A stretch of DNA of 64,000 nucleotides, from positions 5,904,091 through 5,968,090 of the forward strand of contig NZ_CP178732.1 in NCBI RefSeq assembly GCF_047324175.1, in the 5' to 3' direction. Position 1 is the first letter of the stretch, and each line of letters starts with the position of its first letter. The notes under the pieces were generated by a model that was not told where the DNA came from, did not search any database, and saw only the letters and a program-made list of their open reading frames with translations. Shown piece after piece: positions 55,228 through 64,000 of the stretch. The DNA comes from Acerihabitans sp015654925. Its GTDB lineage: Bacteria; Pseudomonadota; Gammaproteobacteria; Enterobacterales; Enterobacteriaceae. Made by a program: the position numbers and the translations under genes.

Positions 55228-55249
55228 CGGCGGGCATTTATGCCCGCCG
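55228..55249. repeat. hairpin argH / prx-grx
   Basis: CGGCGGGCA, TTTA loop, TGCCCGCCG: 9-bp perfect stem, no long T-run. A transcript-end stabiliser or weak terminator for argH and the convergent gene. Confidence 0.55.
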
Positions 55250-55275
55250 CTGATGTATTTATCGACTGCGACCAA

Positions 55276-56013
55276 TCAGGCCGGTTGCAGCAAGAAGGCT
55301 TCCAGCTCTTCGCTGCCGCCGATATGGCGTCCGCCGATAAAGACCTGGGGCACGGTGGAACGGCCGGTAACGGCGCGCAGACTGACGGTGGTGGCGTCTT
55401 TGCCTAATGAAATTTCTTCATATTGAATGCCGTTGTCCCGCAGCATCTGCTTGGCTTTGGCGCAGAACGGGCAGCCGGGTTTGGTAAACAGCGATACGGA
55501 TTCCTGAACTTTGCACTCCGGGGCCAGATAACACAGCATGGTATCGGCGTCGGAAACTTCGAACGGGTCGCCAGGCTTGTTCGGCTCAACGAACATTTTT
55601 TGCACTACGCCGTCGCGTACCAGCATGGAGTAACGCCATGAGCGCGGTCCAAAACCTAATTCGGCTTTTTCGACCAGCATACCCATGCCTTTGGTAAATT
55701 CGCCATTGCCGTCGGGAATAAACGTAATATGTTCCGCATTTTGATCGGCCTGCCAGGCGTTCATGACAAACGTATCGTTAACCGAAACACAAACGATACT
55801 ATCCACGCCATGCTGATGGAACAAGCCGGCCAGCTCATTGTAACGGGGCAAATGGCTGGAGGAGCAGGTGGGCGTAAATGCTCCCGGCAGGGAGAACAGG
55901 ATCACCGTTTTATTCTTGAAGATTTCGTCGGAAGTGATGTCGACCCAGCTGTCATTCTGGCGGGTATGAAAAACAACTGATGGAACTTTGTTACCTTCTT
56001 GACTGCTAAACAT
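55276..56013 (-). CDS. peroxiredoxin-glutaredoxin fusion (hybrid Prx5)
   Basis: 245 residues. N-terminal Prx5-type peroxiredoxin with peroxidatic Cys50 in PGAFTPTCSSSHLPRYNE; C-terminal glutaredoxin (about 172-245) with CPFC at 181-184 and TVPQVFIGG. The fused glutaredoxin recycles the peroxidase with glutathione, as in Haemophilus PGdx. Divergent from oxyR, in the place of oxyS in E. coli, and likely an OxyR target. Confidence 0.95.
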   Translation of the reverse strand: MFSSQEGNKVPSVVFHTRQNDSWVDITSDEIFKNKTVILFSLPGAFTPTCSSSHLPRYNELAGLFHQHGVDSIVCVSVNDTFVMNAWQADQNAEHITFIPDGNGEFTKGMGMLVEKAELGFGPRSWRYSMLVRDGVVQKMFVEPNKPGDPFEVSDADTMLCYLAPECKVQESVSLFTKPGCPFCAKAKQMLRDNGIQYEEISLGKDATTVSLRAVTGRSTVPQVFIGGRHIGGSEELEAFLLQPA

Positions 56014-56106
56014 TCGAACCCCTTAATAGACAAGCAAAAAAAATATTACCAACAGCATGGCACACTGCGAGGTGCTTATTATTGATTTTAACTATTGATA
56101 GGGATA

Positions 56107-56143
56107 ATCGTTGATTGCTATCCTATCTATCGACGCGAACTAT
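56107..56143 (+). promoter_or_regulatory. OxyR binding motif
   Basis: The four OxyR tetranucleotides occur at the right 11-base spacing: ATCG 56107, CTAT 56118, ATCG 56129, CTAT 56140 (consensus ATAG/CTAT; each ATCG has one mismatch). It ends 19 bp before the oxyR ATG and faces the prx-grx promoter. Confidence 0.8.
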
Positions 56144-56162
56144 CGCGGCATGGAGGAATTTA

Positions 56163-57080
56163 ATGAATATTCGCGATCTTGAATATCTGGTGGCCTTGGC
56201 CGAGCATCGTCATTTTCGACGGGCCGCCGATGCCAGCCATGTAAGCCAGCCGACCCTCAGCGGTCAGATTCGCAAGCTGGAAGATGAACTGGGCGTCATG
56301 CTGCTTGAACGCACCAGCCGCAAGGTGTTGTTCACGCAGGCGGGCCTGCTGCTGGTGGATCAGGCGCGCACCGTGCTGCGGGAAGTGAAAATATTGCGTG
56401 AGATGGCCAGTCAGCAGGGAGAGTCCATGTCCGGGCCGCTGCATATAGGCCTGATCCCCACCGTCGGCCCCTACTTGCTGCCCCATATTATCCCGACGCT
56501 ACATGAAACCTACCCCAAGCTGGAAATGTATCTGCACGAGGCGCAAACCAGCCAGCTGCTGCTACAGCTCGACAGCGGCAAGCTGGACTGCGCCATCCTG
56601 GCGCTGGTAAAAGAGTCCGAGCCCTTTATCGAAATTCCGCTGTTCGACGAGCCGCTGCAATTGGCGGTATATGCCAGCCATCCCTGGGCGGACCGCGAGC
56701 GTGTGCCGATGTCGGATCTGGCGGGCGAAAGGCTGCTGATGCTGGAAGACGGCCATTGCCTGCGCGATCAGGCCATGGGGTTCTGTTTCCAGGCCGGCGC
56801 CGATGAAGATACGCATTTCCGCGCCACCAGTCTGGAAACCCTGCGTAACATGGTGGCGGCGGGCAGCGGCATCACCTTGCTGCCGTCGCTGGCGGTGCCC
56901 AATGAGCGTAAACGCGATGGCGTTTGCTATATGCAGTGCTACAAGCCGGAGCCAAAGCGCACCATTGCGCTGGTCTATCGCCCAGGTTCCCCGCTGCGCG
57001 CGCGTTATGAGCAGCTCGCGGAATCCATTCGCATGCATATGCAGGCCTATATGGGCACCGATTTAAAAGAGGCGGTTTAA
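56163..57080 (+). CDS. oxyR: hydrogen-peroxide sensor regulator OxyR
   Basis: 305 residues from ATG 56163 behind GGAGG. LysR HTH (HFRRAADASHVSQPTLSGQI) and the redox pair in LMLEDGHCLRDQAMGFC, i.e. the Cys199/Cys208 disulfide switch. It activates peroxide-defence genes and represses itself. Overlaps the 3' end of convergent sthA by 18 bp. Confidence 0.98.
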   Translation: MNIRDLEYLVALAEHRHFRRAADASHVSQPTLSGQIRKLEDELGVMLLERTSRKVLFTQAGLLLVDQARTVLREVKILREMASQQGESMSGPLHIGLIPTVGPYLLPHIIPTLHETYPKLEMYLHEAQTSQLLLQLDSGKLDCAILALVKESEPFIEIPLFDEPLQLAVYASHPWADRERVPMSDLAGERLLMLEDGHCLRDQAMGFCFQAGADEDTHFRATSLETLRNMVAAGSGITLLPSLAVPNERKRDGVCYMQCYKPEPKRTIALVYRPGSPLRARYEQLAESIRMHMQAYMGTDLKEAV

Positions 57081-58463
57081 CCCGTTCAACGCCGCTACGC
57101 GATAAGCTTCGGCCATCGTGGGGTAATTGAAGGTGGTATTGACGAAATAATCGATGGTATTGCCCGCACCTTTTTGCTCCATGATAGCCTGGCCGATATG
57201 GATGATTTCGGCGGCGCGCTCGCCAAAACAGTGTATGCCCAGGATTTGGCGGGTATCGCGGTGAAACAGCAGCTTCAGGCTGCCGACATTCATCCCGACG
57301 ATTTGCGCGCGCGCCAGATGTTTAAACTGCGCCCGGCCCACTTCGTACGGCACCTTCAGCATGGTTAATTCTTGCTCGGTTTTCCCTACCGAGCTGATTT
57401 CCGGGATGGTGTAAATCCCGGTCGGAATATTTTCAATCAGCTGCACGTTGGCCTGGCCTTTAATAATCACCTGCGCGGCAATACGCCCCTGATCGTAAGC
57501 GGCGGACGCCAGGCTGGGATAACCGATGACATCGCCAACCGCATAAATATGCGTCAGGGCGGTCTGGTACATGCTATTGACTTTTATCAGCCCGCGGCCG
57601 TCGGCCTCCAGCCCTACGTTTTCCAGCGCCAGCGAATCGGTATTACCGGTGCGGCCGTTGGCATAAAGCAGGCAGTCCGCCCGCATCCGTTTGCCCGAGC
57701 GGAAATGGACCTCGACGCCGTCGGCGGTGCCTTCGATTTGCTCGAACTCTTCGTTATGGCGGATAACCACGCCGTTTTCCCAAAAATGGTAGGACAGCGC
57801 GTCCGACATCTCCTGATCCAGAAAGGCCAACAGCCGATCGCGGGTATTGATTAAATCCACTTTGACATTCATGCCGCGAAATATCGACGCGTATTCACAG
57901 CCGATCACGCCGGCGCCGTAAATGATGACATGCTGGGGATCGTGCTTGAGGTCCAGGATGGAGTCGCTGTCGTAAATCCGCGGGTGGGTGAAGTCCACAT
58001 CCTGCGGGTGATAAGGCCGGGAACCGCAGGCGATGATGATATGCGCGGCGCTCAGGGTCTCGGAGGTATTGTCGGGGTAATGGATATTGAGCGTATGCGC
58101 ATCCAGGAAACTGGCGTCGCCGGTAATAATCCGGCACTGGTTGCGTTCGTAAAATCCCTGCCGCATCCGGATCTGCTGCTTAATCACGTCGTCCGCATGA
58201 TGTAAAATATCGGCAAAGCTGGGACGAGACACTCGCTCATCGCCGTTATACAGCGGATTTTGATTGAATTCGATGATGCGGCTTACCGCCTGGCGGAGCG
58301 CTTTTGACGGTATGGTCCCCCAATGGGTACAACCGCCGCCGACGCTATTGTAGCGTTCGATTACCGCAACGCGGGCGCCCTGTTTCGTCAGACCCATTGC
58401 CGCCCCTTCACCGCCCGGGCCGGAGCCGATGATCAAAGCATCATAGTCGTAATGTGGTTGCAT
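57063..58463 (-). CDS. sthA: soluble pyridine nucleotide transhydrogenase
   Basis: 466 residues, E. coli length. FAD site DYDALIIGSGPGGEGAAMGL, a redox loop in which the usual Cys pair is reduced (VGGGCTHWGTIPSKAL), NAD site IIYGAGVIGCEYASIF. It transfers reducing power from NADPH to NAD+ . Ends convergent into oxyR. Confidence 0.97.
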   Translation of the reverse strand: MQPHYDYDALIIGSGPGGEGAAMGLTKQGARVAVIERYNSVGGGCTHWGTIPSKALRQAVSRIIEFNQNPLYNGDERVSRPSFADILHHADDVIKQQIRMRQGFYERNQCRIITGDASFLDAHTLNIHYPDNTSETLSAAHIIIACGSRPYHPQDVDFTHPRIYDSDSILDLKHDPQHVIIYGAGVIGCEYASIFRGMNVKVDLINTRDRLLAFLDQEMSDALSYHFWENGVVIRHNEEFEQIEGTADGVEVHFRSGKRMRADCLLYANGRTGNTDSLALENVGLEADGRGLIKVNSMYQTALTHIYAVGDVIGYPSLASAAYDQGRIAAQVIIKGQANVQLIENIPTGIYTIPEISSVGKTEQELTMLKVPYEVGRAQFKHLARAQIVGMNVGSLKLLFHRDTRQILGIHCFGERAAEIIHIGQAIMEQKGAGNTIDYFVNTTFNYPTMAEAYRVAALNGLNRLF

Positions 58464-58667
58464 AGCGGGCTAGCCTATTTTTATACAAAATCACAACGTT
58501 AAAGTAACATTGTAGACCGAATAACCCAATCTCCACCGGCCTTTTTATTACCTTTACGTGCCCTTACTTACCCTTGTTACGCTAAAATTCATAGTTTGTA
58601 TCAACGCGGTTGCAACAAATTTTGTTATAGTGTTTCTTTTATGGGTTATGTGGGGCTGGGCAGAACT

Positions 58668-59312
58668 ATGGGCGTCAGAGCGCAACAAAAAGAGCGAACC
58701 CGGCGTTCCCTTGTTGAGGCGGCATTTAGCCAGCTAAGCGCCGAGCGCAGCTTTGCCAGCCTGAGCCTGCGTGAAGTTGCCCGCGAAGCCGGTATTGCCC
58801 CCACCTCGTTTTATCGCCATTTTCGCGATGTGGACGAACTGGGGCTCACCATGGTGGACGAAAGCGGCCTGATGCTGCGTCAACTGATGCGCCAGGCCCG
58901 CCAGCGTATCGCCAAAGGCGGCAGCGTTATCCGCACGTCGGTTGCCACCTTTATGGAATTTATCGGCAACAATCCCAACGCGTTCCGTTTGTTACTGCGC
59001 GAGCGTTCCGGCACCTCCGCCGCATTCCGCGCCGCCGTCGCCCGTGAAATCCAGCATTTTATCGCCGAGCTCGCCGATTATCTTGAACTTGAAAACCATA
59101 TGCCGCGCAGTTTTACCGAAGCGCAGGCCGAGGCGATGGTCATCATCGTCTTTAACGCCGGTGCGGAAGCGCTGGATGTGGACAACAATCAGCGCCGGCA
59201 GCTTGAGGAGCGCTTGGTATTACAGTTGCGGATGATTTCGAAAGGGGCGTTTTATTGGTATCGCCGGGAGCAGGAAAAGGCGACCGCCCTCTCTCTTGAC
59301 GCAAGCAGGTAG
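58668..59312 (+). CDS. fabR: TetR-family fatty-acid regulator FabR
   Basis: 214 residues from ATG 58668 (MGVRAQQKERTRRSLVEAAF); in-frame earlier ATGs are unconserved. HTH SLREVAREAGIAPTSFYRHF. It represses fabA/fabB according to membrane unsaturation. yijD follows at once. Confidence 0.96.
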   Translation: MGVRAQQKERTRRSLVEAAFSQLSAERSFASLSLREVAREAGIAPTSFYRHFRDVDELGLTMVDESGLMLRQLMRQARQRIAKGGSVIRTSVATFMEFIGNNPNAFRLLLRERSGTSAAFRAAVAREIQHFIAELADYLELENHMPRSFTEAQAEAMVIIVFNAGAEALDVDNNQRRQLEERLVLQLRMISKGAFYWYRREQEKATALSLDASR

Positions 59313-59316
59313 GTAA

Positions 59317-59688
59317 ATGATGACAAAACCCCTTGGTGAAACCGGCACCCTGTTACTGGCTTTGATTGCCGGCCTTTCGATTAATGGTTCCTTTTCGGCC
59401 TTATTCAGCTCCATCGTGCCTTTTTCCATTTTCCCGCTGATTTCGCTGGTGCTATCGGTGTACTGCTTGCACCATCATTACCACGACCGCGCCATGCCGC
59501 AGGGTTTTCCTTCGCTGGCGGCGGCCAGCTTCCTGCTGGGCCTGCTGATGTACAGCGCCATTATCCGCGTGGAGTACCCGGTCATCGGCTCCAATTTTGT
59601 CCCGGCAATCCTGGTGGTGGTCCTGGTGTTCTGGATTGGCCGCAGGCTGAAAACGGTGAGAAAGCTTAACCAGGACGGGGAACTGTAG
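59317..59688 (+). CDS. yijD: inner-membrane protein YijD
   Basis: 123 residues with about four membrane segments (LLLALIAGLSINGSFSALF, FPLISLVLSVYCL and others). The DUF1422 family; function unknown. Starts 4 bp after fabR, so probably co-transcribed. Confidence 0.92.
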   Translation: MMTKPLGETGTLLLALIAGLSINGSFSALFSSIVPFSIFPLISLVLSVYCLHHHYHDRAMPQGFPSLAAASFLLGLLMYSAIIRVEYPVIGSNFVPAILVVVLVFWIGRRLKTVRKLNQDGEL

Positions 59689-59733
59689 GTTTCGCCTTTG
59701 CCCCCGGCAAGTATGCCCGGGGCGGCGGGAGCG

Positions 59734-60855
59734 TTAAATCAACGCGGGTTTTCCGCTGATATTTTTCGCGGTCAGCAGCACGCCGCATTCCATATGGCGG
59801 GTATAAGGGAATTGATCGAACAGCGCCAGCCGCTCGATATCATGGCTTGCGCCAAGGGTTGCCAAATTGCGGCACAGGGACTCGGGGTTGCAGGAAATAT
59901 ACAAAATACGCGGATAAGCCTGCACCAGCTTCACCGTGGCGTCGTCCAACCCGCTGCGCGGCGGATCGATAAAGATAGTCTCGCAGCGGTAGCTCGCCAG
60001 ATCGATATCCTTCAGGCGGGTAAACTCCCGCACCCCCTGCATGGCCTGGGTGAATTCTTCCGCCGACATGCGGATAATACGCACGTTATCGATGCGGTTG
60101 GCTGCAATATTAAACTGGGCGGCTTCAACCGACGGTTTGGCGATTTCCGTGGCCAGCACCCGCTCGAAATTACGCGCCAGGGCCAGCGAAAAATTGCCGT
60201 TGCCGCAATATAATTCCAGTAAATCCCCCTGCGCGCCTTGCGTGGCGGACAGCGCCCACTCCAGCATCTGGATATTCACCGCGGCGTTGGGCTGGGTAAA
60301 GCTGTTTTCAATTTGCCGATAAATCAGCTCCCGGCCGGCAACCGGCAAACGCTCATCCACATAATCCCGATCCAGGCAAATCTTGGTCTTGGTGGCGCGG
60401 CCGATCAGATTTACCGCAAAACCCTGCTCCCGTAGCGCAGCGCGCAGAGAGCCGGCGTGTTCGCGCCATTCATCGTCCAACGGCCGGTGATAAATCAGCG
60501 TAATCACCGCCTCGCCGCTCATCGCCGTAAGATAATCGAGCTGGAATAATTTACGGCGCAGCACTTCGGACGAACGCAGCACGTCCATCATGGCCACCAT
60601 CAGCCGATTGATCAACTCGCTGCCAGGGGCGAAATGATCGATACGAATCCGCTCCTTGGTTTGTTGATCGAACATGATGTGATAGAGATCCTGCTCCTCA
60701 TGCCACACCCGGAATTCGGCGCGCATGCGGTAGTGCTGCGCCGGTGAACGAAAAATTTCCACTGCCGGGGCCTGGAACGCCGCCATCATCTCCGTCAGCC
60801 GCGCGGCTTTCTCCGCCAGTTGGTTTTCATATAATTCGATTGGCAGCGTGGTCAT
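59734..60855 (-). CDS. trmA: tRNA (uracil-5-)-methyltransferase
   Basis: 373 residues from ATG 60855 (MTTLPIELYENQLAEKAARL). SAM motif DLLELYCGNGNFSLALA and the nucleophilic Cys in ILYISCNPESLC. Makes m5U54 in the T-loop of tRNAs and, in E. coli, also in tmRNA. Divergent from btuB. Confidence 0.97.
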   Translation of the reverse strand: MTTLPIELYENQLAEKAARLTEMMAAFQAPAVEIFRSPAQHYRMRAEFRVWHEEQDLYHIMFDQQTKERIRIDHFAPGSELINRLMVAMMDVLRSSEVLRRKLFQLDYLTAMSGEAVITLIYHRPLDDEWREHAGSLRAALREQGFAVNLIGRATKTKICLDRDYVDERLPVAGRELIYRQIENSFTQPNAAVNIQMLEWALSATQGAQGDLLELYCGNGNFSLALARNFERVLATEIAKPSVEAAQFNIAANRIDNVRIIRMSAEEFTQAMQGVREFTRLKDIDLASYRCETIFIDPPRSGLDDATVKLVQAYPRILYISCNPESLCRNLATLGASHDIERLALFDQFPYTRHMECGVLLTAKNISGKPALI

Positions 60856-61009
60856 GATATTTTCTCGTTGATATTCGCTTTTATTATCCAATGGCGGGGA
60901 ATTGTAGGGAGTAAACCGCTAAAGTCCAGCGCCACAAGCATGTTCGTGTTTATAAAGAGTTTGTTAATTAGCGTTATAGACATTGTTATCTCTTTGATTG
61001 TAGGATTAT

Positions 61010-61250
61010 CGCCCGGTCTCATGTGAGTTAAAAGGGAATCCAGTTCAAGCTGGAGCTGACGCGCAGCGGTAAGGGGAGTTCAGGGCGATTGCGTAAGCAG
61101 ACACTGTCTTTTTGATGGGAAGTCGTCGCCTGGTGCCTACTACGCACATCCCAAGCCCGAAAACCTGCCGGTATTTCGTCGCAATATTCATGTTTATCGC
61201 GTGCTATTCAACATGAGACCTGCGGCATCCTGTCCTATTATTTGGATGCT
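61010..61250 (+). ncRNA. cobalamin riboswitch (btuB leader)
   Basis: Follows the E. coli btuB leader closely: GCCGGT...GTGAGTTAAAAGGGAATCC, CTGGAGCTGACGCGCAGCGG, and the B12 box near 61153-61171 (AAGCCCGAAAACCTGCC). A final hairpin GCATCC/GGATGC (61225-61249) covers the ribosome site, matching translational control by adenosylcobalamin. Confidence 0.95.
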
Positions 61251-61256
61251 ATCATA

Positions 61257-63137
61257 ATGTTTAAAACGAAAAATACCGTGCTGGTGGCGCTGTCCGTCAC
61301 GGCATTCTCTGGGTGGGCGCAGGATAACGATACCCAAAACAGCCGTTCAGAGGCGATGGTCGTTTCCGCCAACCGTTTCCCCCAACCGGTTTCATCGGTG
61401 CTGGCCCCTAACAGCGTTATTACCCGTGATGATATCGACCGCGGCCAAATTAAATCGGTGGCCGAAGCGCTCGGCCGCCTGCCGGGGGTGGATATCGCCC
61501 AATATGGCGGCCTGGGACAGCAAAGCTCCCTGTTTATCCGCGGTAGCAACTCCAGCCACGCTTTAGTATTGATTGACGGCGTCAGGATGAATCAGGCCGG
61601 CATCTCCGGTTCTTCCGATCTCAGCCAAATCCCCATCTCCCTGGTACAGCGTATTGAATATATCCGCGGCCCGCGTTCGGCGGTGTACGGATCGGATGCC
61701 ATCGGCGGCGTGGTCAATATCATTACCACCCGCGAACAGCCGGGAACCACGCTAAGCGCCGGCATGGGGTCCCATGGTTACCAGACATATGACGGGTCCA
61801 CCCAGCAAAAACTCGGGGACGATACCACCGCCACCGTCGCCGGTAACTATACCTACACCCATGGCTTTGATGTGAAAGCGAATATGCCGGATAACTATGG
61901 CGATCCCGCGCAGCCGGATCGCGACGGCTTTATGAGCAAGGCGCTGTTCGCCTCGCTGGATCATAACTTTAATGAACAGTTCAGCGGTTTTGCCCGCGCT
62001 TATGGTTATGACAACCGCAGCGGTTATGACGGCACTTTTGGCTATAACGATCCGGCTCATTACGATGCGCTGGCCGATACCCGCCAGCTCTATAGCCGCA
62101 ACTACGACACCGGATTGCGTTTCCAGGAAGGTATTTATGCTTCCCAGCTGATTTTCAGCTACAACCACACGCAGGACTATAATTACGATCCAAAATATGG
62201 CCCGTATTCGGCGTCCGCCACCCTCGACGATTCCAAACAGTACAATGTGCAATGGGGCAATACGCTGCAAGTAGCGCATGGCACCGCCAGCGCCGGGGTA
62301 GACTGGCAAAAACAAACCACCGAACCCGGCACAGGCTATCTGGCCGACGGCTATGAGCAGCGCAATACCGGGCTGTATGCCACGACACAGCAGCTTTTCG
62401 GCCCGGTCACGCTGGAGGGGGCGGTACGGGGCGATGATAATTCACAGTTCGGCTGGCACGGCACCTGGCAAACCAGTGCCGCCTGGGAGTTTATCGAAGG
62501 CTACCGGTTGATCGGCTCCTATGGCACGGCCTATAAAGGGCCCAATCTCAGCCAGCTTTATAGCGGGTTTGGCGGCAATAAAGATTTGAACCCCGAAGAG
62601 AGCAAGCAGTGGGAAGGCGGGGTGGAAGGCCTGACCGGTCCATTGACCTGGCGTGTCTCGGCCTACCGCAACGACATTGATAATCTGATTGATTATGATA
62701 TGCCCACCGAAACCTACAAAAATATCGGCAAGGCCCGCATTAAAGGCGTGGAATGGACCGGTTCGGTGTATACCGGCCCGCTGCAGCATCGGTTAACCCT
62801 GGAGTATCTCGATCCCCGTGATGCGACCACCAATCAAATCCTGGCGCGGCGCGCCAAGCAGCAGGTTAAATACCAATTGGATTGGCAGGTGGCCGATATC
62901 GACTGGTCGATGAATTACCGTTACCTGGGCGAGCGTTACGACACCAACTACAATACGTCGGAACGGGTGCGCATGGGCGGCGTCAGCTTGTGGGATATCG
63001 CCGCGTCTTATCCGCTAACCACCCACCTGACGGTTCGTGGTAGAATAGCCAATCTGTTCGACAAAGAGTATGAGACGGCTTATGGCTACCAGACCGCTGG
63101 ACGAGAATTTTATCTCACAGGAACTTATTCCTTCTGA
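61257..63137 (+). CDS. btuB: TonB-dependent vitamin B12 outer-membrane receptor
   Basis: 626 residues from ATG 61257 (E. coli 614); signal sequence ends SGWAQD. TonB box EAMVVSANRF, plug with LPGVDIAQYGG and IDGVR, then a 22-strand barrel ending with aromatic YSF. The plug calcium-binding loops are Asp-rich. Expression is under the riboswitch. The 3' end overlaps murI. Confidence 0.97.
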   Translation: MFKTKNTVLVALSVTAFSGWAQDNDTQNSRSEAMVVSANRFPQPVSSVLAPNSVITRDDIDRGQIKSVAEALGRLPGVDIAQYGGLGQQSSLFIRGSNSSHALVLIDGVRMNQAGISGSSDLSQIPISLVQRIEYIRGPRSAVYGSDAIGGVVNIITTREQPGTTLSAGMGSHGYQTYDGSTQQKLGDDTTATVAGNYTYTHGFDVKANMPDNYGDPAQPDRDGFMSKALFASLDHNFNEQFSGFARAYGYDNRSGYDGTFGYNDPAHYDALADTRQLYSRNYDTGLRFQEGIYASQLIFSYNHTQDYNYDPKYGPYSASATLDDSKQYNVQWGNTLQVAHGTASAGVDWQKQTTEPGTGYLADGYEQRNTGLYATTQQLFGPVTLEGAVRGDDNSQFGWHGTWQTSAAWEFIEGYRLIGSYGTAYKGPNLSQLYSGFGGNKDLNPEESKQWEGGVEGLTGPLTWRVSAYRNDIDNLIDYDMPTETYKNIGKARIKGVEWTGSVYTGPLQHRLTLEYLDPRDATTNQILARRAKQQVKYQLDWQVADIDWSMNYRYLGERYDTNYNTSERVRMGGVSLWDIAASYPLTTHLTVRGRIANLFDKEYETAYGYQTAGREFYLTGTYSF

Positions 63138-63972
63138 CGGTAGCAAGATTAACCGGCCCACTATCCTGATTTTTGATTCGGGGGTGGGCGGTTTATCCAT
63201 TTATGATGAAGTCCGGCAATTGCTGCCGGACCCGCACTATATATACGTTTTCGATAATGAAGCCTTCCCCTATGGCGAAAAGCCAGAGGATTTTATCGTC
63301 GAGCGCGTCCTTGCCATCGTCGCCGCGGTACAGCGGCAGCATGTGTTGGATATGGTGATTGTGGCCTGCAATACCGCCAGCACCATTTCGCTGCCCTCCC
63401 TGCGCGAGCGTTTTAATTGCCCCATCGTCGGCGTGGTGCCGGCGATAAAGCCTGCGGCCAAGCTCACCCGCAACGGTATCGTAGGGCTATTGGCCACCCG
63501 TGGCACCGTGCATCGCAGCTATACGCACGATCTGATTGCCAAATTCGCCGCCGATTGCCATATCATTACCTTGGGGTCCGCGGAACTGGTCGTGTTGGCT
63601 GAAGCCAAACTGCATGGCGAAACCATAGAGTTATCGTTGCTGCAAAAAATCCTGCGTCCCTGGTTAAGGCTGCCTGAACCGCCCGACACGGTGGTCTTGG
63701 GTTGTACCCATTTCCCTTTACTGGCCGATGAGCTTAAAGCGGTGTTGCCGGACGGCACCCGCCTGGTCGATTCCGGGTCAGCCATCGCCAAACGCGCGGC
63801 GTGGCTCATCGCCCATGAAATCACCGTTGCGGCGGCGGTTGACGGCGTCCTCAAAGAAAACCAGGCCTATTGCTTAATCGCTTCGCCCCAGGCCATGGAA
63901 TTGGTGCCGGTTTTGCGTCGCTACGGCTTCGCTTCGCTGGAAAAATTGCCTATGCAGGATGGGATTGGATGA
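63082..63972 (+). CDS. murI: glutamate racemase
   Basis: 296 residues from ATG 63082 (MATRPLDENFISQELIPSDG). It starts within btuB (56-bp overlap in another frame), as in E. coli. The two catalytic Cys are in VACNTASTISL and LGCTHFPLLA. Supplies D-glutamate for peptidoglycan. In E. coli an rRNA operon follows, but the window ends 28 bp later. Confidence 0.97.
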   Translation: MATRPLDENFISQELIPSDGSKINRPTILIFDSGVGGLSIYDEVRQLLPDPHYIYVFDNEAFPYGEKPEDFIVERVLAIVAAVQRQHVLDMVIVACNTASTISLPSLRERFNCPIVGVVPAIKPAAKLTRNGIVGLLATRGTVHRSYTHDLIAKFAADCHIITLGSAELVVLAEAKLHGETIELSLLQKILRPWLRLPEPPDTVVLGCTHFPLLADELKAVLPDGTRLVDSGSAIAKRAAWLIAHEITVAAAVDGVLKENQAYCLIASPQAMELVPVLRRYGFASLEKLPMQDGIG

Positions 63973-64000
63973 TATTTCGGCGGTTAGCGAATATTTTACA

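Noticed and set aside
63082..63137. btuB/murI overlap as a possible frameshift
   Set aside because: Both frames are conserved and the same overlap exists in E. coli.

Overview
This window is a chromosomal segment of an enterobacterium, about 55% GC by eye. Nearly every gene is a close match to an Escherichia coli gene, and the order follows the E. coli 81-90 min region: waaF/hldD, envC, secB-gpsA-cysE, cpx, pfkA, tpiA, fpr-glpXKF, zapB, rraA, menA, hslUV, ftsN, cytR, priA, rpmE, met, ppc, argECBH, oxyR, sthA, fabR, trmA, btuB, murI. The sequence features, the gene order and two eukaryote-like ankyrin genes suggest a host-associated member such as Sodalis or a relative. That is inference from content. 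All conserved genes look intact, so this is not a heavily degraded symbiont genome.

Layout. 1-6.3 kb: LPS core genes (waaF partial, hldD), two poorly classified glycosyltransferases, then yibQ and envC. 6.5-9.6 kb: yibN-grxC-secB-gpsA-cysE, facing trmL. 10.2-13.0 kb: cpxRA diverging from cpxP across a CpxR box, with a CpxQ small RNA in the cpxP 3' end. 13.0-13.7 kb: a HigBA-type toxin-antitoxin pair where E. coli has fieF. 14-16.3 kb: pfkA and sbp. 16.4-22.3 kb: a complete rbsDACBKR ribose operon with two operator palindromes, in a place where E. coli does not carry it. 22.4-28.9 kb: tpiA, yiiQ, fpr and the glpFKX operon. 28.9-37.9 kb: zapB, rraA, menA, hslVU (sigma-32 promoter and 5' stem-loop), ftsN, cytR, priA, rpmE.

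38-46.5 kb is the accessory part. An AT-rich stretch, an orphan 132-residue ORF and a large ankyrin-repeat protein with an N-terminal F-box-like segment lie between rpmE and metJ. A second ankyrin-repeat protein lies between metL and metF. Thus two ankyrin genes are interleaved with the methionine regulon (metJ, metBL, metF), which keeps clear Met boxes.

46.6-64 kb: metF, ppc, the divergent argE/argCBH cluster with a tandem ARG-box pair, a peroxiredoxin-glutaredoxin fusion diverging from oxyR across an OxyR motif, sthA, fabR-yijD, trmA, a cobalamin riboswitch, btuB, and murI overlapping the end of btuB. The most interesting signal is the F-box/ankyrin protein and its paralogue embedded in the met cluster: candidate secreted host-directed effectors.
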